A stretch of DNA of 64,000 nt, from the NCBI GenBank assembly GCA_029261295.1, contig JAJDBP010000032.1, forward strand, positions 62,001 through 126,000, written 5' to 3'. This stretch comes from Nitrospirales bacterium. Its GTDB lineage: Bacteria > Nitrospirota > Nitrospiria > Nitrospirales > UBA8639. This document shows positions 44,174 to 52,863 of the stretch, piece by piece. The translations under genes and the position numbers were made by a program. The notes beneath the pieces are model-generated. The model had not been told where the DNA came from, ran no database searches, and saw nothing but the letters and a program-made list of their open reading frames with translations. The first letter of the stretch is position 1, and each line of letters begins with the position of its first letter.

Positions 44174-46312
44174 TCACCAATTAATTTTCCCCCACCCCAG
44201 CGGTTTCTTTGGTATTTGTAAAATCATTTCGCTAATAAAGGGGCGGGGATGAACTATTTCCCCGTTTGGTCTGATTAGCCTTATAATATTCGCTTTCACC
44301 AAAACATATTTATTATTGATTTCAAATGGTTGTGTCTTAAGCTCGATTGTCGAATAAGTTGCAAAAAGATTTTTTACCAATCTTTGTCGACTAGAACTCA
44401 TTTCAGTCAATCCCTGTAAGGCCAAAAAATCTCTAGCAGAAAAGGCTTTTTCAAATCTTTGCAAGCTCTTTGTAAGTTCCGATATAAATTCCACATTTTC
44501 CAGATCTCCTATAGGGACGGAAGTTCCTAAAATTCGTTCCAAATCCTCCCCCTTCAAGGAAGCTGCAAGTTTTTCCTTTTCAGCTTGAGCTTTTGCAACT
44601 TTTGTGGCTTCAATTGCAATTTTGGCACGAGCCCTCTCTTCCTCAGCCTCTCTGCGAGCGCTTTCCGCATCTGCGAAAGATCTTATTGATTTTTGCAGAG
44701 CCTCTTCAAGTTGCACCTTTTGCATTTCGATATCTTTGAGCAACTGATTCTTGTCATACAGAGCCCACGAAAACATTACCAGGCCAAGGGTGACTATGAT
44801 AAACAGAGCGAATAATAATTTTGCTCTAGCCTTCTTTCCTAATTCTACTTTTAGTTCATCCTGGCTTTTTTCCAGAAAGGTTTGTACTTCCCTAAATTTC
44901 CCACCGTACAGCTCCGCCCAATCAGAGTTGGGCTTTTGCTCTTCTTGCCATTTCACGGCCAGGGAGAGCTCCGGATCTCGCCACAGCCCACCTTGGCCTT
45001 CTTGATGTCGTATGGCGGCCTCGACCAGTCGCTGATAGAGCGCTCGGGATTCGGCTTCTTGGGACACCAGCGACCGTAAACGATCCCATTGGCGAATGAG
45101 ACTTTCATGCGCAATATCTATAAGCGAGTCTTTGTTGAGTGGTTGAGGGCGCGGTGGGATGAGAAATGATCTGTCAGGGCTCCGGAATCGTTCGACAATG
45201 GCAATGACTTCTTCGAAGGTCGCACCGACAACTTTGCGAATCCGTTCCACCGTCATCGGACGGCGAATTTCCCGATTGTCCGGTCCGCGTTCGGTCAAAC
45301 ATTGGAAAATTCGTTTGGCAATAATTTGGCTGCGTTCATCTGGCAGCCCTAAATAGGCTTCGTCGGCATGCCGAGATAAGGCCTCGGTCAGTTCCCCTAC
45401 CGCTTCATAATCTTTCACATCCATTTGCACGCCATTGTGGCTCTGTTGTTCTCGATGATCCCAGGTGCGCATGAGGGCATGCTGCAACACAGGTAATTGA
45501 TCTGGATCGTCTCCCAGGTCATTGAGTAACCGTTGAACCAACCAGGGGTTCATCTCTCCCCCTCCTACTGCCGCCGGACCAGTCATCGAGACCTGGCGTT
45601 GATCGCGGGTCATACGTGGGATGAGGTATTGGCCATCGTTGAGCGCTTCAGGCAAATCGCGGAATTGGGCACAGTCGCCTAAATAGTCGGAGCGCATCGT
45701 GATGACGACAAAGATGGGAACCTCTCGTTGGGCTGTCGCTTCCAGCAGCAATTTGACGAAGGCTGCGGCTTCTTCCTTGCCCCCCTTGATGTCTTGTTGA
45801 AACCGGAAGAGTTCTTCAAATTGATCGACCACCACGAGCAGATTTTCATACGGACCTAATTGGAGTTGCTTGGTGGCTTCGACTAATCCCCGGGCCGACC
45901 GATGCAGGGTGGCTTCTAGAATGGCTTGCTTCATACCTCGTTCTTCATGAGACGTGGAATTCGGTTCGTCTTCTTTCGTTTGGGTGGTCTGCGCTGGCCC
46001 TTGTAGGTGTTGTGCGAGATTTCCTATGGGATCGTTACCCGGTCTCATCAGCGCAATCTGCCACGCAGACCCTTCGTTCACCATGTATCCACCATGGAGC
46101 GCTGGCAGAAGCCCTGCCCGCACTAGCGAGGATTTTCCACTTCCGGATGTGCCGACGACGGCGAGAAATCGTGTTTGCCGAAGGCGGCGTAAAAGTTCGT
46201 CACTTTGGCCTTCGCGACCAAAGAAGAGATGAGCTTCTTCTGGCTCGAATGGACGCAGCCCTGGGAAGGGGTTGGTGCGTTCTGGCGTTGCTGGTGATTC
46301 TTGGTCGGACAT
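44174..46312 (-). CDS. Membrane-anchored nSTAND1 NTPase
   Basis: Protein of 712 aa. The N-terminal ~400 residues are an nSTAND1-type STAND NTPase: NPFPGLRPFEPEEAHLFFGR, Walker A GTSGSGKSS (54-62), Walker B ENLLVVVDQFEELFRF (Asp163) and a sensor-like FVVITMRSDYLGDC. Then a helix (LLFALFIIVTLGLVMFSWAL, about 492-515), a charged coiled coil (~515-585), and a ~110-residue C-terminal domain resembling an NTF2-like fold (FEKAFSARDFLALQGLTEM). WD40 or TPR repeats usual for this family are missing. Read after the triple-TIR gene. Switch function is inferred from the family. Confidence 0.88.
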   Translation of the reverse strand: MSDQESPATPERTNPFPGLRPFEPEEAHLFFGREGQSDELLRRLRQTRFLAVVGTSGSGKSSLVRAGLLPALHGGYMVNEGSAWQIALMRPGNDPIGNLAQHLQGPAQTTQTKEDEPNSTSHEERGMKQAILEATLHRSARGLVEATKQLQLGPYENLLVVVDQFEELFRFQQDIKGGKEEAAAFVKLLLEATAQREVPIFVVITMRSDYLGDCAQFRDLPEALNDGQYLIPRMTRDQRQVSMTGPAAVGGGEMNPWLVQRLLNDLGDDPDQLPVLQHALMRTWDHREQQSHNGVQMDVKDYEAVGELTEALSRHADEAYLGLPDERSQIIAKRIFQCLTERGPDNREIRRPMTVERIRKVVGATFEEVIAIVERFRSPDRSFLIPPRPQPLNKDSLIDIAHESLIRQWDRLRSLVSQEAESRALYQRLVEAAIRHQEGQGGLWRDPELSLAVKWQEEQKPNSDWAELYGGKFREVQTFLEKSQDELKVELGKKARAKLLFALFIIVTLGLVMFSWALYDKNQLLKDIEMQKVQLEEALQKSIRSFADAESARREAEEERARAKIAIEATKVAKAQAEKEKLAASLKGEDLERILGTSVPIGDLENVEFISELTKSLQRFEKAFSARDFLALQGLTEMSSSRQRLVKNLFATYSTIELKTQPFEINNKYVLVKANIIRLIRPNGEIVHPRPFISEMILQIPKKPLGWGKINW

Positions 46313-46369
46313 GGTTTCTATATGAGTTTAGAGATTGCTTTCGTTGAAGGTCGTCTTTTGTTGCAAGCT

Positions 46370-46412
46370 TCTACCTCCCCTGACCCCTCCTTACAAAGGA
46401 GGGGGAACTGGG
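46370..46412. repeat. Dispersed palindromic repeat between the nSTAND1 and TIR genes
   Basis: CTACCTCCCCTGACCCCTCC then TTACAAAGGAGGGGGAA. Its TTA at 46391-46393 is the TIR gene's stop codon, and the preceding bases encode the last residues. Confidence 0.85.
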
Positions 46413-47893
46413 TGGTCTCGGAGTTTTTGGATAAAGGGTTGCAATATTTCGGGGTTGAAGCCTTGGCCGTTACGGAGGACTAACGCATCATTGGTGCGGA
46501 AGCGTTCTTTTTCTGGGGTGACCGGCGAGGAGACATAGATAGCCTTCGCCACATAAGGTTTCGTCCGTCCTAACCCGAGTGCTTTTTTTAATTCCATGAG
46601 TTGGCTTTTGAGCCACCATTGGGTGGTCACTCCATAAAAGATAAGGGAAGCATCGCAGATACAAAGATTGTCTTGGTGCCATTCCCGCACATTGACGCCA
46701 TCTTCTTCTGTTGCCGACAGGTTCACTTCAAAGCCTTGGTCGATGAGATGGGCTTGGATCGGTTCTACGGCTTCACGATCACGAGGATCGCACACCAGAT
46801 AAATAGTCAGCACACTTGATTCTTCTGAAATTTCTGTTTCCTGCGAGTTGATCGCCTTTTCTTTTTCGGCCTGTTGTTGTTTCAGTCGGTCCAACAGATG
46901 GGTTTTGAACTCTTCGAGTGGGGCTTCTAATAATTCCAACTGTGTGCCGGCCGTCTCTGTCTGCCGTAAGGTTTGAAGAAATTCCGTCTGACGTTCTTCT
47001 TCAATGGTTAATTTTGGAGGAAGCCACACCAGGCATGGGCGATGAGGTTGTTGGCTACTTTTCATTACCTCTTCTTGTTGAATTTCAATGACAGACTTGG
47101 ACTCTCCTTCGGGTACCATGCCAAATCGCTCGCCTATCAAATGCACCGACAGACAGGCTTGATCCACAATACCTTGAATGTGGTCACGCAATTGGGGACC
47201 CTCTATTGGCAGGGGGTGCTTAGGAAGGACGGCATAGCCTTGTCCCTCTAATTCCCGCAACACATTGTCACGATCATCTCGACGATCTGATGTCGTCTCC
47301 GCAAGAAACACGAGTTTTTTGGTGTGGTCCTCAACCGGCACCGAAGTGCCCTCTTCCATCATCGTTAAGACCTTACAGATGTCCTGGGCGAGATCTTCCA
47401 GTTTGGTCCAATATTTCAATGAGCTGTCTTCCCGTTTATCTTGGGAATATTCTCGATGCCGATTCGAGGAAGATTCCATTTCAAAAAATTCATAGCCCAG
47501 AAGCTTTTGTAATGTTTCAGGATGTGTTTCTCTGGAGACAGGCGTCTTAATGACTTTAAAGACTTTGGCGAGTTCTCCAATTCGTCCTGCTCCATCAAGA
47601 GGAGCTTGTTGGAGAAATTGATTGAGTTCTCGTTGACACCAGTCGGATTGGAAATAATTCGGCGAAAAGATGGAGAGCAGAACGGGTGTGGTATGAATGC
47701 GGTTGGTCAGAGTTTCATCAAATATACGGTTCCCTTCGAGTTCTGGATCTCGCCAAATGTGCGCCTGTTTATGCAACAGTTGCTTGAGACGAATCTCCAA
47801 GGCGTAGTGAAACTTGTCCACCCATCCTTTTTCGCCCTCCTCCAACGACTCATTGTCGATGTGGGCGTAACTAATAAACACGTCGTGTGACAT
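46391..47893 (-). CDS. Protein with three TIR-superfamily-like domains
   Basis: Protein of 500 aa. Residues 1-~180: classical TIR, VFISYAHIDN and SDWCQRELNQFLQQ with the conserved Glu89. Residues ~192-340: a second alpha/beta domain, KLVFLAETTSDRRDDRDNVL, LPIEGPQLRDHIQGIVDQA, LSVHLIGERFG and PEGESKSVIEIQQ, resembling the TIR-like DUF4062 group. Residues ~358-495: a third similar domain (LTIYLVCDPRDREAVEPIQA, CDASLIFYGVTTQWW) that lacks the TIR Glu. The end of the gene is made from a dispersed repeat. It is followed by the nSTAND1 gene 78 bases later on the same strand. Confidence 0.85.
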   Translation of the reverse strand: MSHDVFISYAHIDNESLEEGEKGWVDKFHYALEIRLKQLLHKQAHIWRDPELEGNRIFDETLTNRIHTTPVLLSIFSPNYFQSDWCQRELNQFLQQAPLDGAGRIGELAKVFKVIKTPVSRETHPETLQKLLGYEFFEMESSSNRHREYSQDKREDSSLKYWTKLEDLAQDICKVLTMMEEGTSVPVEDHTKKLVFLAETTSDRRDDRDNVLRELEGQGYAVLPKHPLPIEGPQLRDHIQGIVDQACLSVHLIGERFGMVPEGESKSVIEIQQEEVMKSSQQPHRPCLVWLPPKLTIEEERQTEFLQTLRQTETAGTQLELLEAPLEEFKTHLLDRLKQQQAEKEKAINSQETEISEESSVLTIYLVCDPRDREAVEPIQAHLIDQGFEVNLSATEEDGVNVREWHQDNLCICDASLIFYGVTTQWWLKSQLMELKKALGLGRTKPYVAKAIYVSSPVTPEKERFRTNDALVLRNGQGFNPEILQPFIQKLRDHPVPPPL

Positions 47894-48086
47894 TTTTGGC
47901 CCGTTCCCCTCTTAATGCCTGCCAATTATACAGAAGTTGCTTAATTTTCCTAGGGGGGACCACTGAGGAATTTTGAGAATATGGAAATCGAGGAAGAGAG
48001 AATTGAAAAGGGGATTTGGGATGCCCGTCTCCTTCACCCCTTGCCCTTATTGAGCAAGAGGTAAAAAAGAGGGCGGGATTAAACAG

Positions 48087-48323
48087 TTACTCTTGGACAA
48101 CGATATGCGTATCGGTTTCTTCGACGCCAGGAATCGTGTGGATTTTCGTCATAATGAGGTTGGAGAGGGCGCGATCATCTGAGGCATTGACCAACCCAAA
48201 AATATCCGGTTGCCCAAAACAGGCATGAGCTTGCTCTACTTCCGGTAACGCTTTTAACGTGGCGATCACATCTTGCGCTTTTCCGGCTTTGACTTTCATT
48301 AATATGTATGCTTTTGCTGCCAT
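48087..48323 (-). CDS. Standalone Lrp/AsnC ligand-binding (RAM) domain protein
   Basis: Protein of 78 aa with AAGGAGGT before the ATG. It is only the RAM domain of Lrp-family regulators: AYILMKVKAGKAQDVIATLK, VEQAHACFGQPDIFGLV and IHTIPGVEETDTHIVV. No DNA-binding part is present. Such proteins form oligomers that bind amino acids or serve as partners of full regulators. Neighbours give no clue. Confidence 0.9.
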   Translation of the reverse strand: MAAKAYILMKVKAGKAQDVIATLKALPEVEQAHACFGQPDIFGLVNASDDRALSNLIMTKIHTIPGVEETDTHIVVQE

Positions 48324-48341
48324 GGCAACCTCCTTGTTCTA

Positions 48342-48463
48342 GGGAATGTTGAAAAAAGTCGCCAACGGCGTTCTCGCCTTTTTACTGTGCTCACGTACTG
48401 GAAGTACGCTCCGCGCATCAAAAAGGCTACGGCCTTGTTGGACGGACTTTTTTGATCATTCCC
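48342..48463. repeat. Large imperfect inverted repeat (MITE-like dispersed element)
   Basis: Arms 48342-48387 and 48419-48463 are imperfect inverse copies: one begins GGGAATGTTGAAAAAAGTC, the other ends GACTTTTTTGATCATTCCC, and both carry a GGC-rich segment. Between them lies CGTACTGGAAGTACG, itself a perfect palindrome. I recall such elements as abundant in Nitrospira genomes; this is not checked here. It is non-coding, in the gap before the BtuF-like gene. Confidence 0.75.
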
Positions 48464-48702
48464 TTGGCTATAAGGTCAATGGAACCTTCAACTGGGGCTA
48501 TGGATGCTATTCAACAAACTCTCCATAACCCTCAAGAAAAATGAGTTCTTCTTCTCAAGGCGCTGTTCTACCATAGATGATCATTTGATTCCATCACAAC
48601 AGCCTTTCCTTTTCATTCTTCACATTGCTTACTTTCTCTTCATGACAGTAGGATGGACAGCTTTTAAAACCTTCGAGCTTAGACAATTCAAGGAGCCTTA
48701 TT

Positions 48703-49629
48703 ATGTCTAATATTGTTTCATTACTTCCTAGTGCGACAGAGATGGTGTGTGCTCTTGGCTGCCAAGACCAACTCACCGGACGATCTCATGAATGTGATTT
48801 TCCCACCGGCATCAGCCAGTTGCCCATTTGTACGGCGCCTAACCTTTCAGTGGACGGCACCAGTCAGGACATTCATGAGCGCGTATCAGGAATATTGCAG
48901 AACGCGCTGTCCGTCTATCGCGTCGAAACCGACACCCTTCGTGACTTGCACCCGGATATTATCGTCACTCAAACGCAGTGTGATGTCTGCGCGGTAAGTT
49001 TTACGGATGTTGAAAAGGCACTGAAAGAATCTTTGGAGATTCAACCAACCGTGATTTCTCTTCATGCAACCAATTTTCAAGGGGTGTGGGATGATATTCT
49101 TCGTGTGGCCCAGGGGTTAGGCAAAGAACAGGAAGGCCAAATACTTTTGGCTAGCTACCAGAACTCGGTTTCCACGATTGCTGATCGATGCAATACGGTG
49201 AGCTCTCATCCGTCAGTGGCATGCATTGAATGGATTGAGCCTTTGATGGCCGCCGGCAATTGGGTTCCGGAACTGGTCGCACTTGCGGGAGGACAGTCTG
49301 TTTTTGGCGAGCCAGGCGCTCATGCTCCCTGGATTACATGGGAAGCTCTAGCTAAAGCCAATCCCGACATACTGGTTTTGATGCCCTGTGGGTTTTCTAT
49401 GCCGCGTATTGAAGAGGAAATGCACGTACTGACTGAGAATCCTGTTTGGCCTACTTTGAAAGCGGTACAACAGGGACACATTTATCTGACTGATGGGAAT
49501 CAATTTTTTAATCGACCAGGCCCACGCTTGGTCGAATCTTTGGAGATTTTTACCGAGATTTTCCATCCCACCGATTTTCAGTTTGGCCATGAAGGCACCG
49601 GATGGCGTCGGTGGCTTTCTGCCAATTGA
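48703..49629 (+). CDS. BtuF-like substrate-binding protein without a signal peptide
   Basis: Protein of 308 aa. It has the fold of periplasmic vitamin B12/ferrisiderophore-binding proteins (class III, BtuF): start IVSLLPSATEMVCALGCQDQ, PDIIVTQTQCDVC, LAGGQSVFGEPGAHAPWITW and NPDILVLMPCGF. There is no signal sequence and no ABC transporter genes next to it, so it is probably cytoplasmic and perhaps not a transport component. AAGGAG lies eight bases before the ATG. Confidence 0.87.
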   Translation: MSNIVSLLPSATEMVCALGCQDQLTGRSHECDFPTGISQLPICTAPNLSVDGTSQDIHERVSGILQNALSVYRVETDTLRDLHPDIIVTQTQCDVCAVSFTDVEKALKESLEIQPTVISLHATNFQGVWDDILRVAQGLGKEQEGQILLASYQNSVSTIADRCNTVSSHPSVACIEWIEPLMAAGNWVPELVALAGGQSVFGEPGAHAPWITWEALAKANPDILVLMPCGFSMPRIEEEMHVLTENPVWPTLKAVQQGHIYLTDGNQFFNRPGPRLVESLEIFTEIFHPTDFQFGHEGTGWRRWLSAN

Positions 49630-49653
49630 CCAACTCTCTCGCCATTTGCTACA

Positions 49654-49690
49654 TAGGAATCATTCCTAAACAGGAATGGAACAGATTCCT
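49654..49690. promoter_or_regulatory. Fur/PerR-type operator
   Basis: TAGGAAT-C-ATTCCTA is a perfect 7-1-7 palindrome (49654-49668), followed by a second AGGAAT-N7-ATTCCT pair ending at 49690, six bases before the perR-like start codon. This is the design of Fur-family boxes and indicates autoregulation. Confidence 0.65.
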
Positions 49691-49695
49691 AATCC

Positions 49696-50169
49696 ATGCC
49701 CCTTACACTTGAGAACATTCAACAAAAGTTTCGTGAATGTGGGTTGAAGTCCACCCCACAGCGCACGGCTATTTACCAGGCCCTCGTTCAGAGTACCGCT
49801 CATCCCACTGCCGAAGATCTTTTTGCCCAGGTCTCGCCCACTTACCCTATGCTCTCGCTGAATACGGTGTATTACACCTTGAGCGTCTTGCGCACAGCCG
49901 GACTCGTCCTAGAGGTCAATATTGGCCACGACCGAGCCCGGTTTGACGCCAATCTCTCCCCACATCACCATGTGATTTGCCAGGGATGCCAGAACATTCT
50001 TGATGTGATGGACCCCCGATTAAATCGCTTGGCGTCTCCATCTGGCCTGCCGGATGATTTTGAAATTTCCAGTTATCAAGTCGCTTTTCGCGGATATTGT
50101 GGCGCATGTCGCAAATCCAAAATATCCATGACTACTTCACCATCGGGGAAACGCCCCGTTTCATCATAA
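49696..50169 (+). CDS. perR: PerR/Fur-family peroxide or metal regulator
   Basis: Protein of 157 aa. Fur-type winged helix (LKSTPQRTAIYQALVQSTAH, then MLSLNTVYYTLSVLRTAGLV) and a dimer domain with Zn site Cys in CQGC and CGAC. HHHVICQGC matches PerR-type metal binding. The next genes are rubrerythrin, a CCG-domain Fe-S protein and DUF3501, a peroxide-protection set known to be under Fur-family control. Regulator and target operon share the palindrome upstream. PerR rather than Fur or Zur is inferred from context. Confidence 0.85.
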   Translation: MPLTLENIQQKFRECGLKSTPQRTAIYQALVQSTAHPTAEDLFAQVSPTYPMLSLNTVYYTLSVLRTAGLVLEVNIGHDRARFDANLSPHHHVICQGCQNILDVMDPRLNRLASPSGLPDDFEISSYQVAFRGYCGACRKSKISMTTSPSGKRPVSS

Positions 50170-50180
50170 AGGAGGATTGT

Positions 50181-50609
50181 ATGGGCAACAGTTTAAAAGG
50201 CACGAAAAGTCACGAAAATTTGAAAGCGGCCTTTGCCGGCGAATCACAAGCGAATCGTCGCTATCTCTATTTCGCCAAGCGGGCTGATATCGAAGGCTAC
50301 ACGGAGATCGGGGGTCTTTTCCGAGACACTTCTGAAGCTGAAACCGGCCATGCCTTTGGACATTTAGACTTCTTAAAAGAAGTTGGTGACCCTGCGACGG
50401 GTGTGCCTATCGGTAATACCGACGCCAACTTAAAAGCGGCGATTGAGGGTGAGACGTATGAATACACCCAAATGTATCCAGGCATGGCAAAAACTGCTCG
50501 CGATGAAGGTTTTGAGGAATTGGCCGAATGGTTTGAAACCTTAGCCAAAGCCGAACGTTCCCACGCGAATCGCTTTACCAAAGGTCTTGAGTCACTGAAA
50601 GACGGATAA
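50181..50609 (+). CDS. rbr: Rubrerythrin without rubredoxin domain
   Basis: Protein of 142 aa; ATG at 50181 with AAAGGAGG ideally placed. The four-helix diiron core is intact: [55 protein letters not shown] and [12 protein letters not shown], giving the Glu/His ligands. Reduces hydrogen peroxide in the cytoplasm. The C-terminal rubredoxin domain of classic Rbr is absent; electrons must come from another protein, perhaps the CCG protein encoded next. The overlapping frame beginning at 50097 is rejected. Confidence 0.92.
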   Translation: MGNSLKGTKSHENLKAAFAGESQANRRYLYFAKRADIEGYTEIGGLFRDTSEAETGHAFGHLDFLKEVGDPATGVPIGNTDANLKAAIEGETYEYTQMYPGMAKTARDEGFEELAEWFETLAKAERSHANRFTKGLESLKDG

Positions 50610-50647
50610 GTATTTTCAATTTTTTGATTGATGGTCCTTCCCACTGT

Positions 50648-50690
50648 CCTCCCCTTTTTTAGGGGGAGGATACCGGTGGGGTAGAGAGGT
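50648..50690. repeat. Dispersed palindromic repeat
   Basis: GTCCTCCCCTTTTTTAGGGGGAGGA core with GGGGTAGAGAGG tail, between the rubrerythrin and CCG-protein genes. Confidence 0.7.
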
Positions 50691-50749
50691 GACGTCAAGC
50701 TGATGATGTCAGGTTGAAAGCAGAACGTTCAATGTACCAATTCCATGCC

Positions 50750-50787
50750 TCTACCTCCCCTTGCCCCTCCTTACAAAGCAGGGGAAA
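50750..50787. repeat. Dispersed palindromic repeat
   Basis: CTACCTCCCCTTGCCCCTCC then TTACAAAGCAGGGGAAA; the same family as 41552 and 46370, with one mismatch in the stem. It separates rubrerythrin from the CCG-protein gene. Confidence 0.8.
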
Positions 50788-50853
50788 ATTGCACCATTAT
50801 CAACATCAAATTTAATTGCTCACCAGGAACAATACTCGTCCACAGACTTTATC

Positions 50854-52128
50854 ATGCCGAAATTTGACCTTATTACTCCTGGGTGGAAACGCTCGGATCT
50901 TGAAACAGAAACCTTACGGGTCTTTGATATCTGCGACGGTTGTCGTCGCTGCTTTAACTTGTGCCCGTCCTTCAATACTCTTCTCGATCGGATTGATGAT
51001 TTCGATAGCGACGTCTCTCAACTGACGGCACAAGACTTCACCAAAGTTGAGCAGGAATGCTATTACTGCAAACTGTGTTTCAACCACTGTCCGTATTCAC
51101 CACCACACCAATATGATCTTGATTTCCCACGCTTGATGGCGGCCTGGAAAAAACAACGCACTGCAGACGGTGGCGCCACTTGGCGAGACAAGCTTCTTAT
51201 TCAAACTGATCTCATTGGAAAATTGGGCAGCTTCACAGCGCCCCTGACGAATTGGGCTCTTCGTACACCCTGGATACGTGGCCTGGTTGAAAGAGTGGCC
51301 GGCGTTCACCACTCTCGACAGGTGCTGCCTTTTCAATCAGAAACGTTTTCACAATGGTGGGAACGACGACAGCCAGCTCCGACACCTTCAACCCTCAAGG
51401 GTAAAGTCGCATTTTTCCCTAGTTGTTTGGTGACGTTTCAAGTGACCGATGTGGGAAAGGCCACCGTACAAATTTTAGAAAAGAATGGCATTGAAGTAGT
51501 AGTCGCACCCAATCAACAATGTTGTGGGATGCCACGGTTTGATCTAGGAGACACGGAAGGCATGCAACGCATTGCTGAAGAGCAATGCCAGCAGTTTCTC
51601 CCCTATGTCGATAAAGGCTATGACATTGTCATTCCCGCCCCAAGCTGTAGCTTGATGTTCAAACGAGAATATCCCTATCTCAAGCCTTCATCAGAAATGA
51701 CTCGCGTGGCCGAAAGCACCTATGATGTGTGTGAATACTTGATGCGGTTAAAAAAAGATAAGAACTTGTCTCTCGATTTTCCGGAGAATCCGGGTCGAGT
51801 GGCCTACCAAATTCCCTGTCATCTTCGCGATCAAAATATTGGGTTCAAATCCAAAGATGTGATGGAACTGACCGGGGCCAAGGTTCATTTAATTGAAAAG
51901 TGTTCCGGGCACGATGGCGCCTGGAGTGCCAAGGAAGAGTTTTTTGATATGTCGATGAAGATTGCAAAGAAAGCTGTTCGAGAAATTAAAGACGAACCTT
52001 TTGATGTGGTGGCCTCCGATTGCCCGTTATCTGCGCTTCAATTAGACCAGGCCCTTGATGCGCCACCAACGCGACCGGCTCTACACCCCATTCAAGTTGT
52101 TCGCAACGCCTATGGATTACCTTCATGA
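50854..52128 (+). CDS. CCG-domain iron-sulfur protein (GlpC/HdrD-like) of the rubrerythrin operon
   Basis: Protein of 424 aa from the ATG at 50854; the longer frame to 50761 reads through a repeat. Two [4Fe-4S] motifs (CDGCRRCFNLCPSFN and CYYCKLCFNHCPYSP) and two Cys-rich CCG domains (NQQCCGMPRFD, then CSGHDGAWSA and SDCPLSALQL). The family passes electrons, here presumably to rubrerythrin. It overlaps DUF3501 by four bases, and rubrerythrin-CCG protein-DUF3501 is a known conserved trio. Confidence 0.9.
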   Translation: MPKFDLITPGWKRSDLETETLRVFDICDGCRRCFNLCPSFNTLLDRIDDFDSDVSQLTAQDFTKVEQECYYCKLCFNHCPYSPPHQYDLDFPRLMAAWKKQRTADGGATWRDKLLIQTDLIGKLGSFTAPLTNWALRTPWIRGLVERVAGVHHSRQVLPFQSETFSQWWERRQPAPTPSTLKGKVAFFPSCLVTFQVTDVGKATVQILEKNGIEVVVAPNQQCCGMPRFDLGDTEGMQRIAEEQCQQFLPYVDKGYDIVIPAPSCSLMFKREYPYLKPSSEMTRVAESTYDVCEYLMRLKKDKNLSLDFPENPGRVAYQIPCHLRDQNIGFKSKDVMELTGAKVHLIEKCSGHDGAWSAKEEFFDMSMKIAKKAVREIKDEPFDVVASDCPLSALQLDQALDAPPTRPALHPIQVVRNAYGLPS

Positions 52129-52706
52129 CACACATCACACCTCAGGAGCTCCTTTCCGCGGCGGATTATGAAGAGCAACGCACGACCATTCGTCAACGCA
52201 TTATTACCCTCAAGAAGCGCCGCCGTATCACCGCTGGCGACTGCATTACTTTGGTCTTTGAAAACCGCGAAACGTTGCTCTTTCAAATTCAAGAAATGCT
52301 GCGAACCGAACGCATTTTTGCTCCCGAGAAAATTCAGGAAGAATGTGATGTCTATAATGCCTTGTTGCCTGACAGCGGGGAATTAAGCGCGACCCTCTAT
52401 ATTGAAATAACAGACCCCGACAAAATTCAAGAACGCCTGGATTCCCTGAAAGGTATTGACAATCCGGATATGGTGGCTATCTCTATAGGGAGCGAGAAAC
52501 TCTTCGCAAACTTTGAGGCCGGACATAGTAATGAAGAAAAGATTAGTGCTGTCCACTTTGTTCGGTTCGCTTCTACTCAAAATTTTAGGGACCAACTGGC
52601 CCAGGCTAAAACGCCAGCCTTCTTGACTATCAGCCACCCTAATTTTCAAGCAGAAGCCCCAATTCTTGATGATATGAGACAAGAATGGCTCCAAGATTTA
52701 CAATAA
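52125..52706 (+). CDS. DUF3501-family protein
   Basis: Protein of 193 aa, starting inside the CCG-protein stop (ATGA). Recognised as DUF3501 by position in the rubrerythrin trio and by LLSAADYEEQRTTIRQRIIT, VFENRETLLFQIQEMLRTER and AVHFVRFASTQNFRDQL. No catalytic motif is known; it is thought to act with the Fe-S protein. No membrane part. Confidence 0.82.
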   Translation: MTHITPQELLSAADYEEQRTTIRQRIITLKKRRRITAGDCITLVFENRETLLFQIQEMLRTERIFAPEKIQEECDVYNALLPDSGELSATLYIEITDPDKIQERLDSLKGIDNPDMVAISIGSEKLFANFEAGHSNEEKISAVHFVRFASTQNFRDQLAQAKTPAFLTISHPNFQAEAPILDDMRQEWLQDLQ

Positions 52707-52744
52707 GGTTTTTACGAAAGCTCTGAACCCAATATTGGACTAAA

Positions 52745-52774
52745 TTGACAACCTCAAAAGATGTGCTTTAAGAT
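52745..52774 (+). promoter_or_regulatory. Sigma70-like promoter for erpA
   Basis: TTGACA (52745-52750) and TAAGAT (52769-52774), 18 bases apart, 90 bases upstream of the erpA start. Good match to the consensus. Confidence 0.5.
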
Positions 52775-52863
52775 AAAGGCTCAATGTTATCATCCTTTCA
52801 ACCGATTGAAAGGAAAGAAGAATTTTCGAATTTTCGTGACGTTCATACAAGGAGGAGAGACAC

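Noticed and set aside
47522-47890. 122-residue plus-strand frame over the TIR gene
   Set aside because: Antisense to the TIR domain; no motif or ribosome site.
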